Shown: positions 1 to 8,612, counted from the first letter of the stretch. The stretch is DNA of 50,984 bases from Nitrosomonas sp. (GCA_021774075.1 JAJFJK010000170.1:1-50984); one strand, 5' to 3'. Numbers and translations: made by a program. Notes: a model not told the origin generated them from the letters alone.

Positions 1-2
1 AC

Positions 3-110
3 AACAAAATCAAAACCTTGCACAAAATGGCCTATGGCTTCAGAGATGCCGAGTTCTTCAAGCTAAAAATTATGGCGCTGCATGAAACCAATTATGTTCT
101 GGTCGGTTGA
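3..110 (+). pseudogene. ISL3-family transposase, C-terminal end (cut by window edge)
   Basis: The frame beginning at base 3 is open from the window edge to a TGA and reads NKIKTLHKMAYGFRDAEFFK, then LKIMALHETNYVLVG. This is the usual tail of ISL3-type DDE transposases (the Asn-Lys-Ile-Lys block followed by YGFRD.E.FKLKI). The sequence after the stop, ending near base 140 with CGGATGAACC, may be the right end of the element; the left end is outside the window, so the terminal repeat cannot be matched. Whether the whole transposase is intact cannot be judged. Confidence 0.75.
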
Positions 111-588
111 GACCATAAGTACGCACTTACCGGATGAACCACTCTTTCGTTACATTTGTAGATAAATATACCAGACCGATTGGCAAATTTCATCTTTGAT
201 TTTCTGTATCTGCTTTTCTTGAAATAGCGATAAAATGCATCGCTCAAGATAACTATAGTTTTGAAGTGATGTGTCAAATTAGATCGGAATACACATTAAA
301 GCATGCAGACTTGGATGAAGAAAAAGAACTTTTGTCAAAATTAGGCTAAATTAGTCACGGTTGCTATAGGGCACCTCTAAAAATCCAGATTTCATCCCAA
401 CTGCTGTGTTGCGGAAAAAGTTTCTTGCTTACGTATCAAACATATGCTGCGCTGTAAAATTTTTTCTACGCCTTGCATTTGGGCGAACTCTGAGTTTTTA
501 GAAGCGCCCTATAGTTTATTCGGACACAAAATCTGCAACAATAAATTGGAAGGTGTGCTGGCAACCAACTGTCGCACTTGAACAGTGA
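111..588. other. Intergenic stretch: IS end, possible coding relic, MITE copy 1
   Basis: After the probable IS end (about 140) there is an open frame without a start at 200-349 (+). It ends in DLDEEKELLSKLG and reads like the tail of a gene cut by the insertion; I do not recognise it. A 140-bp MITE occupies 369-510. The remaining 80 bases before the hemJ stop show nothing I can support. Confidence 0.4.
369..510 (-). repeat. 140-bp MITE family 1, copy 1
   Basis: Reverse-oriented copy of an element repeated at 7367-7507, 37791-37930 and 49331-49470. Ends are imperfect inverted repeats of about 30 bp: one end starts GGGCACCTCTAAAAATCCAG, the other (read inward) GGGCGCTTCTAAAAACTCAG. The flanks are TATA on both sides, consistent with a short AT-rich target duplication. 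It contains no ORF. Confidence 0.85.
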
Positions 589-1008
589 TTAAAACAAATC
601 GGGTTTAACGACAACCAGTATTACCACGGCAAATAGGACAAGCACTGGGAATTCATTAAACCAGCGGTAGAAAACATGCCCATGTTGATTGGCGTCATTT
701 TTGAAAGCTTTAACAAATTTGCCGCAATAATGATGATAGGCGATTAGCACCAACACCAAAGCCAGTTTGGCATACAACCAATCACCGGTAAAACCGTAGC
801 CCAGCCAAAGCCATACACCAAACACCACTGTGAGGACAGCGCCGGGCGTCATGATGCCATAATAAAGTTTGCGCTCCATCACTTTAAAGCGTTCATTTCC
901 CGGCTGGTCATCACACATGGCGTGATAAACAAACAGGCGCGGTAAATAAAATAGCCCGGCGAACCAGGTAACCATAAAAATGATATGAAATGATTTTATC
1001 CAGAGCAT
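589..1008 (-). CDS. hemJ: Protoporphyrinogen oxidase HemJ
   Basis: A 139-residue inner-membrane protein of the HemJ (UPF0093) family, which oxidises protoporphyrinogen IX to protoporphyrin IX in heme synthesis. The N-terminus MLWIKSFHIIFMVTWFAGLF followed by YLPRLFVYHA is the family signature, including the conserved His8 proposed to bind heme. Four hydrophobic spans are visible (about 5-22, 54-72, 80-95, 119-135), matching the normal length and topology. It lies 38 bp downstream of the peroxidase-related gene on the same strand, so the two may be cotranscribed. No canonical ribosome binding site stands out before the ATG. Identification is firm from sequence motifs. Confidence 0.9.
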   Translation of the reverse strand: MLWIKSFHIIFMVTWFAGLFYLPRLFVYHAMCDDQPGNERFKVMERKLYYGIMTPGAVLTVVFGVWLWLGYGFTGDWLYAKLALVLVLIAYHHYCGKFVKAFKNDANQHGHVFYRWFNEFPVLVLFAVVILVVVKPDLF

Positions 1009-1046
1009 GACAGTTTTGTATTTTGTTATGTATGTGCGATCGGTTT

Positions 1047-1619
1047 TTATGATTTGTGTGAAAGCATTTTGGTAAATCCTTCATCAATGTTTATTTTGGT
1101 CGCATTGGCCAAGTGGTTATAAAACACAGCCATGCCGGACATGGCGATGATTTCCATAATTTCTTCGTCATCAAACCCCAGTTCTCTTAAGTTATGAAAA
1201 TCCTGTTCATCTGAAGCGTGAGAATCTTTAGCTAGCCTGACCGCAAAATCTATGGCGGCTTTGTCTTTTGGGTCATCTGTTTCATCAATGGTGTAATCTT
1301 TGATGAGACAGTCTATTTGGGTTTGTGTGACGCCAATGGATAAGCAAAATGCATGGTGCGCAGCTTCGCAGTAATGACAACTTTTTAACGAAGAAATAGC
1401 TACAAAAATCATTTCTTTAAGTCGCCGACTAACCCTGCCATCGGTCAGAATATGGTTCATGACTGGCCATATGCCTTTTAATGACTCAGGTGCAGTAGCC
1501 CATACACGAAAAAAGTTGGGTGTAAAAGGCGCTTTCAAGGCGGTCTTTATTTTCCCGAATGTCTCATCAATCTCAGGTGTTACGGCCCCATCATCTACAA
1601 TCTGACTAATTGTTCTCAT
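1047..1619 (-). CDS. AhpD-like peroxidase-related (carboxymuconolactone decarboxylase family) protein
   Basis: A 190-residue all-helical protein of the CMD/AhpD superfamily, peroxidase-related type. The redox signature is CHYCEAAHHAF at about residues 101-111: a CxxC pair followed by the catalytic-type His that acts as proton relay in AhpD. Family members reduce peroxides or act as alkylhydroperoxidase-like thiol enzymes; the physiological reductant is unknown here. The C-terminal part (about 125-185) is a second helical repeat with a GMAVFYNHLANA stretch typical of the longer subfamily. It precedes hemJ on the same strand. Substrate cannot be inferred from sequence. Confidence 0.8.
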   Translation of the reverse strand: MRTISQIVDDGAVTPEIDETFGKIKTALKAPFTPNFFRVWATAPESLKGIWPVMNHILTDGRVSRRLKEMIFVAISSLKSCHYCEAAHHAFCLSIGVTQTQIDCLIKDYTIDETDDPKDKAAIDFAVRLAKDSHASDEQDFHNLRELGFDDEEIMEIIAMSGMAVFYNHLANATKINIDEGFTKMLSHKS

Positions 1620-2071
1620 TTGTATAACGCCCTATTTAATATTTTCATAATTCTTGTTAACCCTCTGAGATAGAGGGATAAGCTGGCTTGTTTTCTTTAA
1701 CAGCTGCTTAAGAGGATCGCAGCGTTTTTTTATGGTTGTAATCATAACATGTCCAATTAATACGCTGCTGTGGGTGTTGATGAGTTAATAAGGCGTCACG
1801 CATTTTTCTTCAGTGTTGCATTTGTGTTCATGTGCGCTTTGGCATGCGGGATAAATAAGCAATGCGTTTGACTAGCAATCCGACTTCCAGTAGATTTCTC
1901 TGAATCTCGCAAAGCAGTGGCAGTTATCGCTACGCAATACCAGTATCAAGATGTCCAAAAAAATAAAAAGGAAATCTTCGACCTGAATTTATTAGATTAA
2001 ACTCGCATCAATCAGCACAATCGCTTTAGTTTCCAACTATCAGACCATTTAATCACGGAGCTTAGTACATT
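1620..2071. other. Intergenic region upstream of the LodA-like gene
   Basis: A divergent promoter region between the AhpD-like gene (-) and the LodA-like gene (+). It holds a startless open frame at 1872-2000 (+) that contains VAVIATQYQYQDVQKNKKEI and looks like a coding relic, although I do not recognise it. A weak GGAG lies before the ATG at 2072. I see no convincing terminator or operator. Confidence 0.35.
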
Positions 2072-4009
2072 ATGTTTGATCTTAAACTAGTAAAAAAAGT
2101 CGCCATTTTTCCGTCCATTGGTATCGCACGTGTTGGCAATAGTCCGGATGCCTATTTTGTGGGTCCAACCATTCCAGGTGAGTCGGCTTCTGATCCAGAT
2201 GATTTCCGTGATAAGAAAGGGCGTATTAAAAGACAGGCTCCGAAGTTTTATGTTTACGGCATTGATGCCAAGGGTAACATCCTGGGTGAGCTGAACGAAA
2301 GTAATGGCGCTAAAGTAGAGTGGCGCGTTGAAGTGGCCAATAAAAAGTCGGCATGGTACAACTTTGATATAGCACTCGACATTCCAGCAGCCCAAGGGGA
2401 TTTTGACACCAATGGCAACGCAACTCCAGGTGGTTTGCCTGTATTGAGCCAAAAACGTAACCGTGAATATGTCAGCGATACTGAGCGCAAACTGCTCATG
2501 ATTGAACCCAAACCACAGCGTATCAGCGGTAAAAACAAAAACCCAAAAGGGCTGACACATCATTTTGAAGGCACCATTGGCACAAATAAGCTGCCTGTTT
2601 ATCTTGGTGAATTACGTACCGATGCGCTGGGTCGTTTGTTATTTTTGGGCGGGTTAGGCAAATCGGATTCATTCAACGGCAAAAAACTAACCACCTTTGC
2701 TAACAATGAAGGGTGGCATGACGACACCTCTGATGGCCCAGTTGATGCCAGCGTGAAATTGCCGGATGGCCGTGTGCTGGAAGCTGAAGGTGCCTGGGTG
2801 GCGACAGCGCCGACGAACTTTGCTGTGGGTGTGCAAGCTTTTACCACGGGTTATGATTTGATCAAGGATGTGATTTGCGCAGGCAATCCCGGTAGGAATA
2901 AGCCGAGGTTCTTCGAGGATATTTATCCAACGCTCAAGCATCTCACTATCAATCAGTGGGTGAACGCAGGTGTAAGTCGTGAGTTCGGTTGGGGGAGCGC
3001 CTATGAATTTGACAATGATGCTTTGATTGCCCGCCTCAATGATAAAAGCGATACCAATCGGCCGTTCCGCCAAACCATTTTTGAATCATTCCGTAATCCA
3101 GATTATGCCAAAATGGAGCCGCTTGCGTGGCCGCCTTTGTATGGCGATGCGGTGACCTTCAACATGAATTCAACCGATCCGCGTAGTTGGTATGCGGTAA
3201 CTACGTTGCAATACAAACTCCTCAAACGCTGGGCCATGGGCGATTTTATTGTTGATAAGCCGCCGGTTTGCAAACCCTGGCAGGAACGTACTCCAGCTGA
3301 GCAAGCCAACGGTCTGACTGAAGCTTCTTTGGAAGAAACGCTCGGCGGACCATTTCATCCCGGTTGTGAGTTCACCTGGCCGATGCGTCAGGCAATCATG
3401 TATAGTAAAATGCCTTTCCGCATCAAGCGACGCAAGGTCGCCAAAGAAGATTTCGGAGTGGCGATTAGCCCGGACATCGCTCTTGCCAAAGGCGGCCCGT
3501 TAGATGGCAGTGCTCCCGGTGACATGACCAAATGGATGGCCGTCCCCTGGCAATCGGATACATCCAGTTGTCTTTCGGCCTATCGTGCCTATGCCGGAGA
3601 ATATTTGCCGACGTTTTGGCCTGCGCGAGTGCCAAATGATGTGTTGACCCAGGAAGATTACAAAGTCATTAAAAACACCAAAGTATCGAACGAGGTCAAG
3701 ATCCAGCATTTTAGCCCGGATGCCCGTAAGAAATGGTTGCGTGGTTATATTTTTGACGACCAGGGTAATTTCATTGGCGGAAATTCCATTGAAGATCGTT
3801 TAAAGGGTGTCACTAAATTCACTGAAGAATGGTACAAAATCGGTATTTTGCTCAAAAAACCGTTGGCGGTTGATCCTGAACTTTTCCCCGAAGAAGTGTG
3901 GGTTGAAACCGGTCGATCCATTGAAAAAACAAAATTGAAGGGTAAAGTTCAGGAGGAGGTAACCAAACGTCCGGCCTGGGTGGATATGAATCCGCGGCAT
4001 TTACGTTAG
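2072..4009 (+). CDS. LodA/GoxA-family CTQ-dependent amino-acid oxidase
   Basis: A 645-residue protein of the LodA-like family: quinoprotein oxidases that deaminate amino acids (L-lysine in LodA, glycine in GoxA) and release H2O2 and ammonia, using a cysteine tryptophylquinone made from their own Cys and Trp. The start ..IFPSIGIARVGNS and the blocks HPGCEFTWPMRQAIMY (about 429-444) and YLPTFWPARVPNDVLTQ (about 511-527) are characteristic. Cys500 sits in DTSSC, four residues after Asp496, the same spacing as the Asp/Cys pair essential for CTQ formation in LodA. The partner Trp cannot be assigned by eye (Trp516, Trp555 or Trp587). No classical signal peptide, as usual for the family. The LodB-like flavoprotein needed for maturation follows directly. 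Substrate unknown. Confidence 0.88.
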   Translation: MFDLKLVKKVAIFPSIGIARVGNSPDAYFVGPTIPGESASDPDDFRDKKGRIKRQAPKFYVYGIDAKGNILGELNESNGAKVEWRVEVANKKSAWYNFDIALDIPAAQGDFDTNGNATPGGLPVLSQKRNREYVSDTERKLLMIEPKPQRISGKNKNPKGLTHHFEGTIGTNKLPVYLGELRTDALGRLLFLGGLGKSDSFNGKKLTTFANNEGWHDDTSDGPVDASVKLPDGRVLEAEGAWVATAPTNFAVGVQAFTTGYDLIKDVICAGNPGRNKPRFFEDIYPTLKHLTINQWVNAGVSREFGWGSAYEFDNDALIARLNDKSDTNRPFRQTIFESFRNPDYAKMEPLAWPPLYGDAVTFNMNSTDPRSWYAVTTLQYKLLKRWAMGDFIVDKPPVCKPWQERTPAEQANGLTEASLEETLGGPFHPGCEFTWPMRQAIMYSKMPFRIKRRKVAKEDFGVAISPDIALAKGGPLDGSAPGDMTKWMAVPWQSDTSSCLSAYRAYAGEYLPTFWPARVPNDVLTQEDYKVIKNTKVSNEVKIQHFSPDARKKWLRGYIFDDQGNFIGGNSIEDRLKGVTKFTEEWYKIGILLKKPLAVDPELFPEEVWVETGRSIEKTKLKGKVQEEVTKRPAWVDMNPRHLR

Positions 4010-4034
4010 GTTGGGCGCTGCTGCCTTTCCTCTG

Positions 4035-5093
4035 ATGCCCTCAAAAATACTCGTTATCGGCGCTGGCCCTGCGGGAACTTCTGCAGCCATTTTCTTGCGC
4101 CAGAAAGGCCTTGATGTGGTGTTGCTTGACCGCCAAAAAAAGTATGCGTTGCAAAACCAACTACACATTGGCGAAAGTTTGCCGCCCGATGCCAAAGATT
4201 TGTTGGAGCAATTGGGTGTTTGGGACGAATATCAAAACGGCCCGCATCTCGAGTGCTACGGCAATAAAAGCTACTGGCACAGCGATCAAGCGTACTACCA
4301 CGATTTTATGCAATATCCGGTGGGTCATGGCTGGCACATCGACCGTACTGCTTTCGAAGCCATGCTGTGTAGCAAGGCTGAACAAGTCGGCGCGACTCTT
4401 CTCGAGGAAATAACAGGCCTGTCTGCAAAGTGGCAGCATGGGCAGTGGCATGTTAATTTTAAAGATAAGAATGGCCAGGATGATGCACTGCAAGCAAGCT
4501 TCATTATTGATGCCACTGGGCGCAGCAGCTGGTTTGCCCGCCGACAAGGTGTGCAGCGGCTGATTGAAGATCAACAACTCGCTTTAACGGTTTTTTTTAA
4601 GAACAATACCGCTTTTGAGGACACCACCAGTTTGGTTGAAACAACACCGCATGGCTGGTGGTACTCCGCGAAAATTCCCGGTGAGCGGGTTGCCATGGCT
4701 TTCTTTTGCAAGCCCGATAAAGTGCAGCGAGAATTGTGGTCGCGGGAAGAGGCATTCAGCCAGTTATTGGCGGAAGCCCCACATACTCGTAAACGTTTTG
4801 CCGATGGAAATTTTGAGTTAATCTCTGAACCACGATTTGTCTCGGCAGAGAGCGGAATTCTGGAACAGCTTTATGGGGAAGGTTGGCTAGCTGTCGGCGA
4901 TGCCGCCATGGTGTATGACCCGATTGCTTCTCATGGTATTGTCATGGGCATGGTGAGCGCGCGCGATGCGGCTGAAGCCGTTGCGCAATACCAGAAAGGG
5001 GTTGCCAATGCACTGCAAGCTTACGCGGCTGTTTTATGGGTTGCTTATCAGCGCTATGTGGCTGTAAGGAGCAGGTTTTATGATCGAGCGTAG
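4035..5093 (+). CDS. LodB-like FAD-dependent maturation oxidoreductase
   Basis: A 352-residue flavoprotein (from the ATG at 4035; a TTG at 4011 is the alternative) of the FAD monooxygenase / tryptophan-halogenase-like fold. The Rossmann motif GAGPAGTSAA is at the extreme N-terminus, and a second FAD motif GWLAVGDAAMVYDPIASHG lies at about 286-304. In characterised lod/gox pairs this partner is required for tryptophan hydroxylation during CTQ biogenesis. That role is inferred from position: it starts about 25 bp after the LodA stop on the same strand. The protein is shorter than halogenases and lacks their long substrate domain, consistent with LodB. A short GC stem with a T run follows its stop codon. 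Confidence 0.82.
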   Translation: MPSKILVIGAGPAGTSAAIFLRQKGLDVVLLDRQKKYALQNQLHIGESLPPDAKDLLEQLGVWDEYQNGPHLECYGNKSYWHSDQAYYHDFMQYPVGHGWHIDRTAFEAMLCSKAEQVGATLLEEITGLSAKWQHGQWHVNFKDKNGQDDALQASFIIDATGRSSWFARRQGVQRLIEDQQLALTVFFKNNTAFEDTTSLVETTPHGWWYSAKIPGERVAMAFFCKPDKVQRELWSREEAFSQLLAEAPHTRKRFADGNFELISEPRFVSAESGILEQLYGEGWLAVGDAAMVYDPIASHGIVMGMVSARDAAEAVAQYQKGVANALQAYAAVLWVAYQRYVAVRSRFYDRA

Positions 5094-5108
5094 TTTGCTC
5101 TTTTGTTT
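5086..5108 (+). terminator. Weak candidate terminator after the lodA-lodB-like pair
   Basis: GAGC and GCTC (5086-5089 and 5097-5100) can pair across a 7-nt loop and are followed by TTTTGTTT. The stem is only four base pairs, so this is a weak call. Confidence 0.3.
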
Positions 5109-5217
5109 AGGTTATATGAGGATTTTTTGGGCGTAATTTTTTAGTTTTTGAAAATTGTTTGTTGGACTGTAAGGTGTCCTCGGAATTTACCGGAAATCTA
5201 ATGTGGGAAACGACATA

Positions 5218-6873
5218 ATGCCTAAGGATATCGAACAAAGACTCGACAACATTGAAAATCGCCTTGCACGCATCGAATCACAGCTTCGGGGAAAGGCGAC
5301 GCAGGTACAAACGCCTGCTCACACCCGGACCGTTCCACATGCATCAATACAGCCAAAATCCGACACCGCCACGCCCCCTCAAAAATCAGAAGATCACCCG
5401 TCTCTGGTTACCAGTATATTGGGTTGGGGAGGGGCCGTCGCATTAGTATTGGCAGCCTCATATTTAATTCGCCTGGCCATTGATACCGGATGGCTAACAC
5501 CCGTGCGGCAGGTGACATTTGCAGCAATCGCTGGACTGACGCTGATTGGCGCAGGTTTTGCATTGCGCAATTTTAATCGTCAGTATGCGGGGCTTTTGCC
5601 GGCGGGAGGGATAGTGATCCTCTTTCTCTCCATCTATGGCGGGCACCTCTATTACGGGTTTATCGAGATGAAATCTGCCACTGCGGCAGTTGTTGTTGTA
5701 TGCGCGGCATCACTCTGGTTGTGCCGGGCATTCAAGAGTGATCTCTATGCTTTGTTTGCAGTTGTCGGTTCTTATTCGGCACCTTTTCTATTATCAGAAC
5801 TTCAAGGCTCCATCACCGACGTGGTGATTTACTTCTCAGCGTGGAGTGTCATATTCAGTGTCTACGCCATTTGGCACGGACGCCGGCTAATTTACTTGCT
5901 TGCACTCTACTTTGCATTGATTGGCTTTGATATGATTTGGCGCAACCACGCTCCGTCCGACTGGATCCCAGCATTTGTATTCCAAACGGCACAATTCATA
6001 ATATTTGGTATCGCGACGGCCACATTCTCAATTCGTCACGCAGCACCAATGGGTTCAGATACGGCATTTGCGCATCTGCCAGCACTCTTGCTCTTCTACT
6101 TTCTCCAATACGCGCTGTTGAAACATCATTTACCTGCATTAGCGCCTTGGATCGCACTGGCCAGTTTGGCCATCATTGGGGGCCTTTATGCCGGGTCCCG
6201 CATGATTCTAAAAAAATCGCTGCCTGGTAGTGAATTATTACTGTGGTGTTACGTCGCCCTGGTATTGTTCCACGCAGGTTATGTGGAATCCGTCCCTGAA
6301 AAATGGGCGCCGTGGGTTGCATTCATACTGGTACCCGTAACTGCATTCATAAGCCTGAAGCGTGGCGGTAGGCTGGATATCAGTTGGCCGTTATGGGCTG
6401 CAGTTGGTTTAATCTTCATGATCAACTACCTTCGCGTGATCTTTGATACCGAGCTACAGGCCGTTCCAGGGCAACAATGGCTTGCCATCGGGTATGCATT
6501 CTTGCTTTATCTTGGATATCATTTCAGCCGTAGCCAGGAGGCACTCCGTGGCGCCGAGTCACTGTTGCTTTACGCGGGACATATCTGTGCCATGGCTGCT
6601 GCGCTTCATTTGCTGCAAGAACCAATTATTGAATCCACGGCATGGGGACTGCTTGCGCTGACATGTCTCGGTTTATCATTGTGGCGGCGCAACTGGCTGC
6701 TTGGACAATCTTCACTTCTGATATTCGGCGCTACGGCAGGCAAGGTATTACTTTATGATCTGAACGATGCAGCGCCTATGGCGCGCATCATCAGCTTAGT
6801 GGTGCTGGGTTTGACCTTCTATATCGGCGGAATGTTGTATCAGCGGATGCTTGGAGTGGGTGCTAAACCGTGA
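5218..6873 (+). CDS. DUF2339-type polytopic membrane protein
   Basis: A protein of about 551 residues. It begins with a short heptad-like helix (MPKDIEQRLDNIENRLARIE), a Pro/Thr-rich linker, and then some 14-16 hydrophobic segments from about residue 65 to the end. This layout and the first membrane block (LGWGGAVALVLAASYLIRLA) match DUF2339 integral membrane proteins, whose function is unknown. Typical members are longer (often 800-1000 residues), so this is a short form. I prefer the ATG at 5218 because the coiled-coil start follows directly; a GTG at 5203 adds five residues. It is co-directional with the LodAB-like pair but 124 bp away, so cotranscription is doubtful. Confidence 0.75.
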   Translation: MPKDIEQRLDNIENRLARIESQLRGKATQVQTPAHTRTVPHASIQPKSDTATPPQKSEDHPSLVTSILGWGGAVALVLAASYLIRLAIDTGWLTPVRQVTFAAIAGLTLIGAGFALRNFNRQYAGLLPAGGIVILFLSIYGGHLYYGFIEMKSATAAVVVVCAASLWLCRAFKSDLYALFAVVGSYSAPFLLSELQGSITDVVIYFSAWSVIFSVYAIWHGRRLIYLLALYFALIGFDMIWRNHAPSDWIPAFVFQTAQFIIFGIATATFSIRHAAPMGSDTAFAHLPALLLFYFLQYALLKHHLPALAPWIALASLAIIGGLYAGSRMILKKSLPGSELLLWCYVALVLFHAGYVESVPEKWAPWVAFILVPVTAFISLKRGGRLDISWPLWAAVGLIFMINYLRVIFDTELQAVPGQQWLAIGYAFLLYLGYHFSRSQEALRGAESLLLYAGHICAMAAALHLLQEPIIESTAWGLLALTCLGLSLWRRNWLLGQSSLLIFGATAGKVLLYDLNDAAPMARIISLVVLGLTFYIGGMLYQRMLGVGAKP

Positions 6874-7102
6874 GCTAATGTGCAAAATGCCTATCAATTA
6901 TCATTGCCAATATTTGCAGAGAACGTTCAGTGCAATACATTTCGCTAATTGGTACGTAACGAATTAAATATTGAATTCAGGGTATCCTCAGAGACTAATG
7001 GGGTTGTGCCATTTTTATAAAGAGAAAACCGGAAAATGGCTACGATCCCTTTTTCCTCATATTTTCCTTGCAATTTGCAACCATAAGTCATGAATTGCAA
7101 TG

Positions 7103-7231
7103 ATGATAAAAAGAAAAGTGCGTTACTATATAGAACAAGCGTTAGATCGTCAGCCAGCCGTTGCAATTATTGGAACGCGTCAGGTTGGTAAAACAACGCT
7201 TGCCCTTGATATAGCTGAAGATAGTAGGTAG
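7103..7231 (+). pseudogene. N-terminal relic of a DUF4143/AAA_14-type ATPase
   Basis: An open frame of 42 codons reads IKRKVRYYIEQALDRQPAVA, then IIGTRQVGKTTLALDIAED, and stops. The G-x-R-Q-V-G-K-T-T segment is the Walker A loop found near the N-terminus of AAA_14/DUF4143 ATPases, which are normally about 400 residues. The frame ends exactly where a REP-like sequence starts, so the rest of the gene has been lost. No function expected. Confidence 0.7.
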
Positions 7232-7257
7232 GTAGGATGAGCAAGCGCTATCCGTCA
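7232..7257 (+). repeat. REP family A, diverged copy
   Basis: GTAGGATGAGCAAGCGCTAT followed by CCGTCA. It is a diverged version of the GTAGGACGGAAGAGCGAAGC-type palindrome found at 21718, 26554, 30499, 27506 and 48543-48623. The outer arms (TAGGAYG/ CCGTC) pair in the usual REP manner. Confidence 0.6.
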
Positions 7258-7366
7258 TTTGTGTCATCAATCAAAACCAGAAGCGGCAAGATTTGCCTGC
7301 TTTGCCTCTGTTATCCATAATTAACCACAAAAACCCAAGCAAACAACTCTCAACCTATGAGCATAT

Positions 7367-7507
7367 GGGCGCTTCTAAAAATTCAGAGTTCGCCCAAATG
7401 CAAGGCGCAGAAAAAATTTTGTAGCGCAGCATATGTTTGATATGACAGTAATAAGTTTTTTCTGTAACACAGCAGTTGGGATGAAATCTGGATTTTTAGA
7501 AGTGCCC
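7367..7507 (+). repeat. 140-bp MITE family 1, copy 2
   Basis: Forward copy. It begins GGGCGCTTCTAAAAATTCAG and ends with TGGATTTTTAGAAGTGCCC. Flanked by ATAT on both sides. It lies 82 bp upstream of the PRMT-like gene and could contribute to its promoter region. Confidence 0.85.
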
Positions 7508-7589
7508 ATATATGGGCTGCCGTATATTGGCATATTTATTGCATAGGGTATTACTGGATATGCGCAATACTAAACATTCAGGAGTCAAT

Positions 7590-8573
7590 ATGCAAAATAA
7601 AGTAGAAAGCTTAGAACTCGGCCAGTTCATCCCGCTGCATTACCATTACAATATGTTGAATGACAATATTCGGATGAAAGGTTTTAAAGCGGCTATTGAT
7701 ATGGTGGTAAAGCCTGGTGCCAAGGTTTTGGAGCTGGGCGGCGGCACCGGCGTGCAATCTTTTTTTGCCGCGCAAAAAGCGCAGAAGGTTTTTTGTGTAG
7801 AAAGCAACCCGGAACTGGCGAACGCAGCGCATCGCTTTCTTGCGCAAAACATTAATGGAGACAAAGTTAAGGTTATTCAGGCCGATGCCATGCAGTATTT
7901 GCCGCCAGAACCTGTCGATGTTGTGATTTGTGAAATGTTACACACGGGCCTGTTACGTGAAAAACAAATGCCTGTTATCGATTCATTTAAAAAGCGTTAT
8001 TTGAAGAAGTTTGGTGGCCCACTGCCTGTTTTTGTGCCAGAAGCCAGTATTCAGGCCATTCAGCCGATACAACAAAACTTTTATTTTGAAGATTTTTACG
8101 TACCTACCATTTTATTTCAAGACCCTTGCGCAAGTCAGGAAAGAAGTAAAGGTCTTGGAGATCCTGAGATATTTCAATTGTTGTCTTATGCCGATCCGTT
8201 TAGTCAAACCTGTAGTTGGGATGGAAAAATCACTATTGTCGAGAGAGGCCAACTGAATGCATTACGACTCATCACAAAAAATATACTGGCTATTAATCTG
8301 GAGTCAAGTAGCACGGTAGATTGGCATACCCAGCACATCGTTTTTCCGCTATCCAAACCACTTACGGTTTTAGAAGGTGACAATATTTCCATACGCTTTA
8401 ATTATCAGGGCGGCGCTCCCCTTAATGCGCTGACAAATTCGTTGCAAGTCTGTCATGTGAGGGGTAAATCAGCTAAGGGATTAGGTCTTGCGTACGCCGG
8501 GTCTGTGCAAAATTTAGTAGATGCATTGCACACGCCAAGGCCTGATGAAGAAGTTTCTTCGATCAGATATTGA
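7590..8573 (+). CDS. PRMT-like class I SAM-dependent methyltransferase
   Basis: A 327-residue protein resembling protein arginine N-methyltransferases. Visible PRMT features in order: HYNMLNDNIRMKGFKAAI (about 19-36, like the PRMT helix preceding motif I), motif I VLELGGGTG (46-54), the acidic residue E71 of motif post-I, a double-Glu loop CEMLHTGLLRE (E115 and E124, spaced as in PRMTs), and VDWHTQHIVFPL in the C-terminal half, the position of the PRMT THW loop and beta-barrel. The start at 7590 has AGGAG seven bases upstream; upstream ATGs lack one. PRMT-like enzymes are uncommon in bacteria. The protein substrate is unknown, and small-molecule methylation is possible. Confidence 0.72.
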   Translation: MQNKVESLELGQFIPLHYHYNMLNDNIRMKGFKAAIDMVVKPGAKVLELGGGTGVQSFFAAQKAQKVFCVESNPELANAAHRFLAQNINGDKVKVIQADAMQYLPPEPVDVVICEMLHTGLLREKQMPVIDSFKKRYLKKFGGPLPVFVPEASIQAIQPIQQNFYFEDFYVPTILFQDPCASQERSKGLGDPEIFQLLSYADPFSQTCSWDGKITIVERGQLNALRLITKNILAINLESSSTVDWHTQHIVFPLSKPLTVLEGDNISIRFNYQGGAPLNALTNSLQVCHVRGKSAKGLGLAYAGSVQNLVDALHTPRPDEEVSSIRY

Positions 8574-8612
8574 TCACAGGTGCCCTTAAGTGATCGCCCT
8601 GCAAATATCAAA

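Larger units (their letters stand above)
6874..7589. other. Repeat-rich intergenic region
   Basis: Contains a truncated ATPase relic (7103-7231), a REP-like palindrome (7232-7257) and MITE copy 2 (7367-7507). The stretch 6874-7100 contains only a 73-codon reverse frame with no recognisable protein features, which I treat as non-coding. Confidence 0.5.

Noticed and set aside
92..277. 61-codon reverse frame near the left edge
   Set aside because: It overlaps the transposase tail and has no recognisable features or ribosome site.
6945..7166. 73-codon reverse frame before the ATPase relic
   Set aside because: It overlaps the relic on the other strand, has a low-complexity composition and no ribosome site.
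8572..8597. Bidirectional terminator between the PRMT-like gene and rhlE
   Set aside because: GATCAC/GTGATC can pair, but neither direction has a T run and the loop is long.
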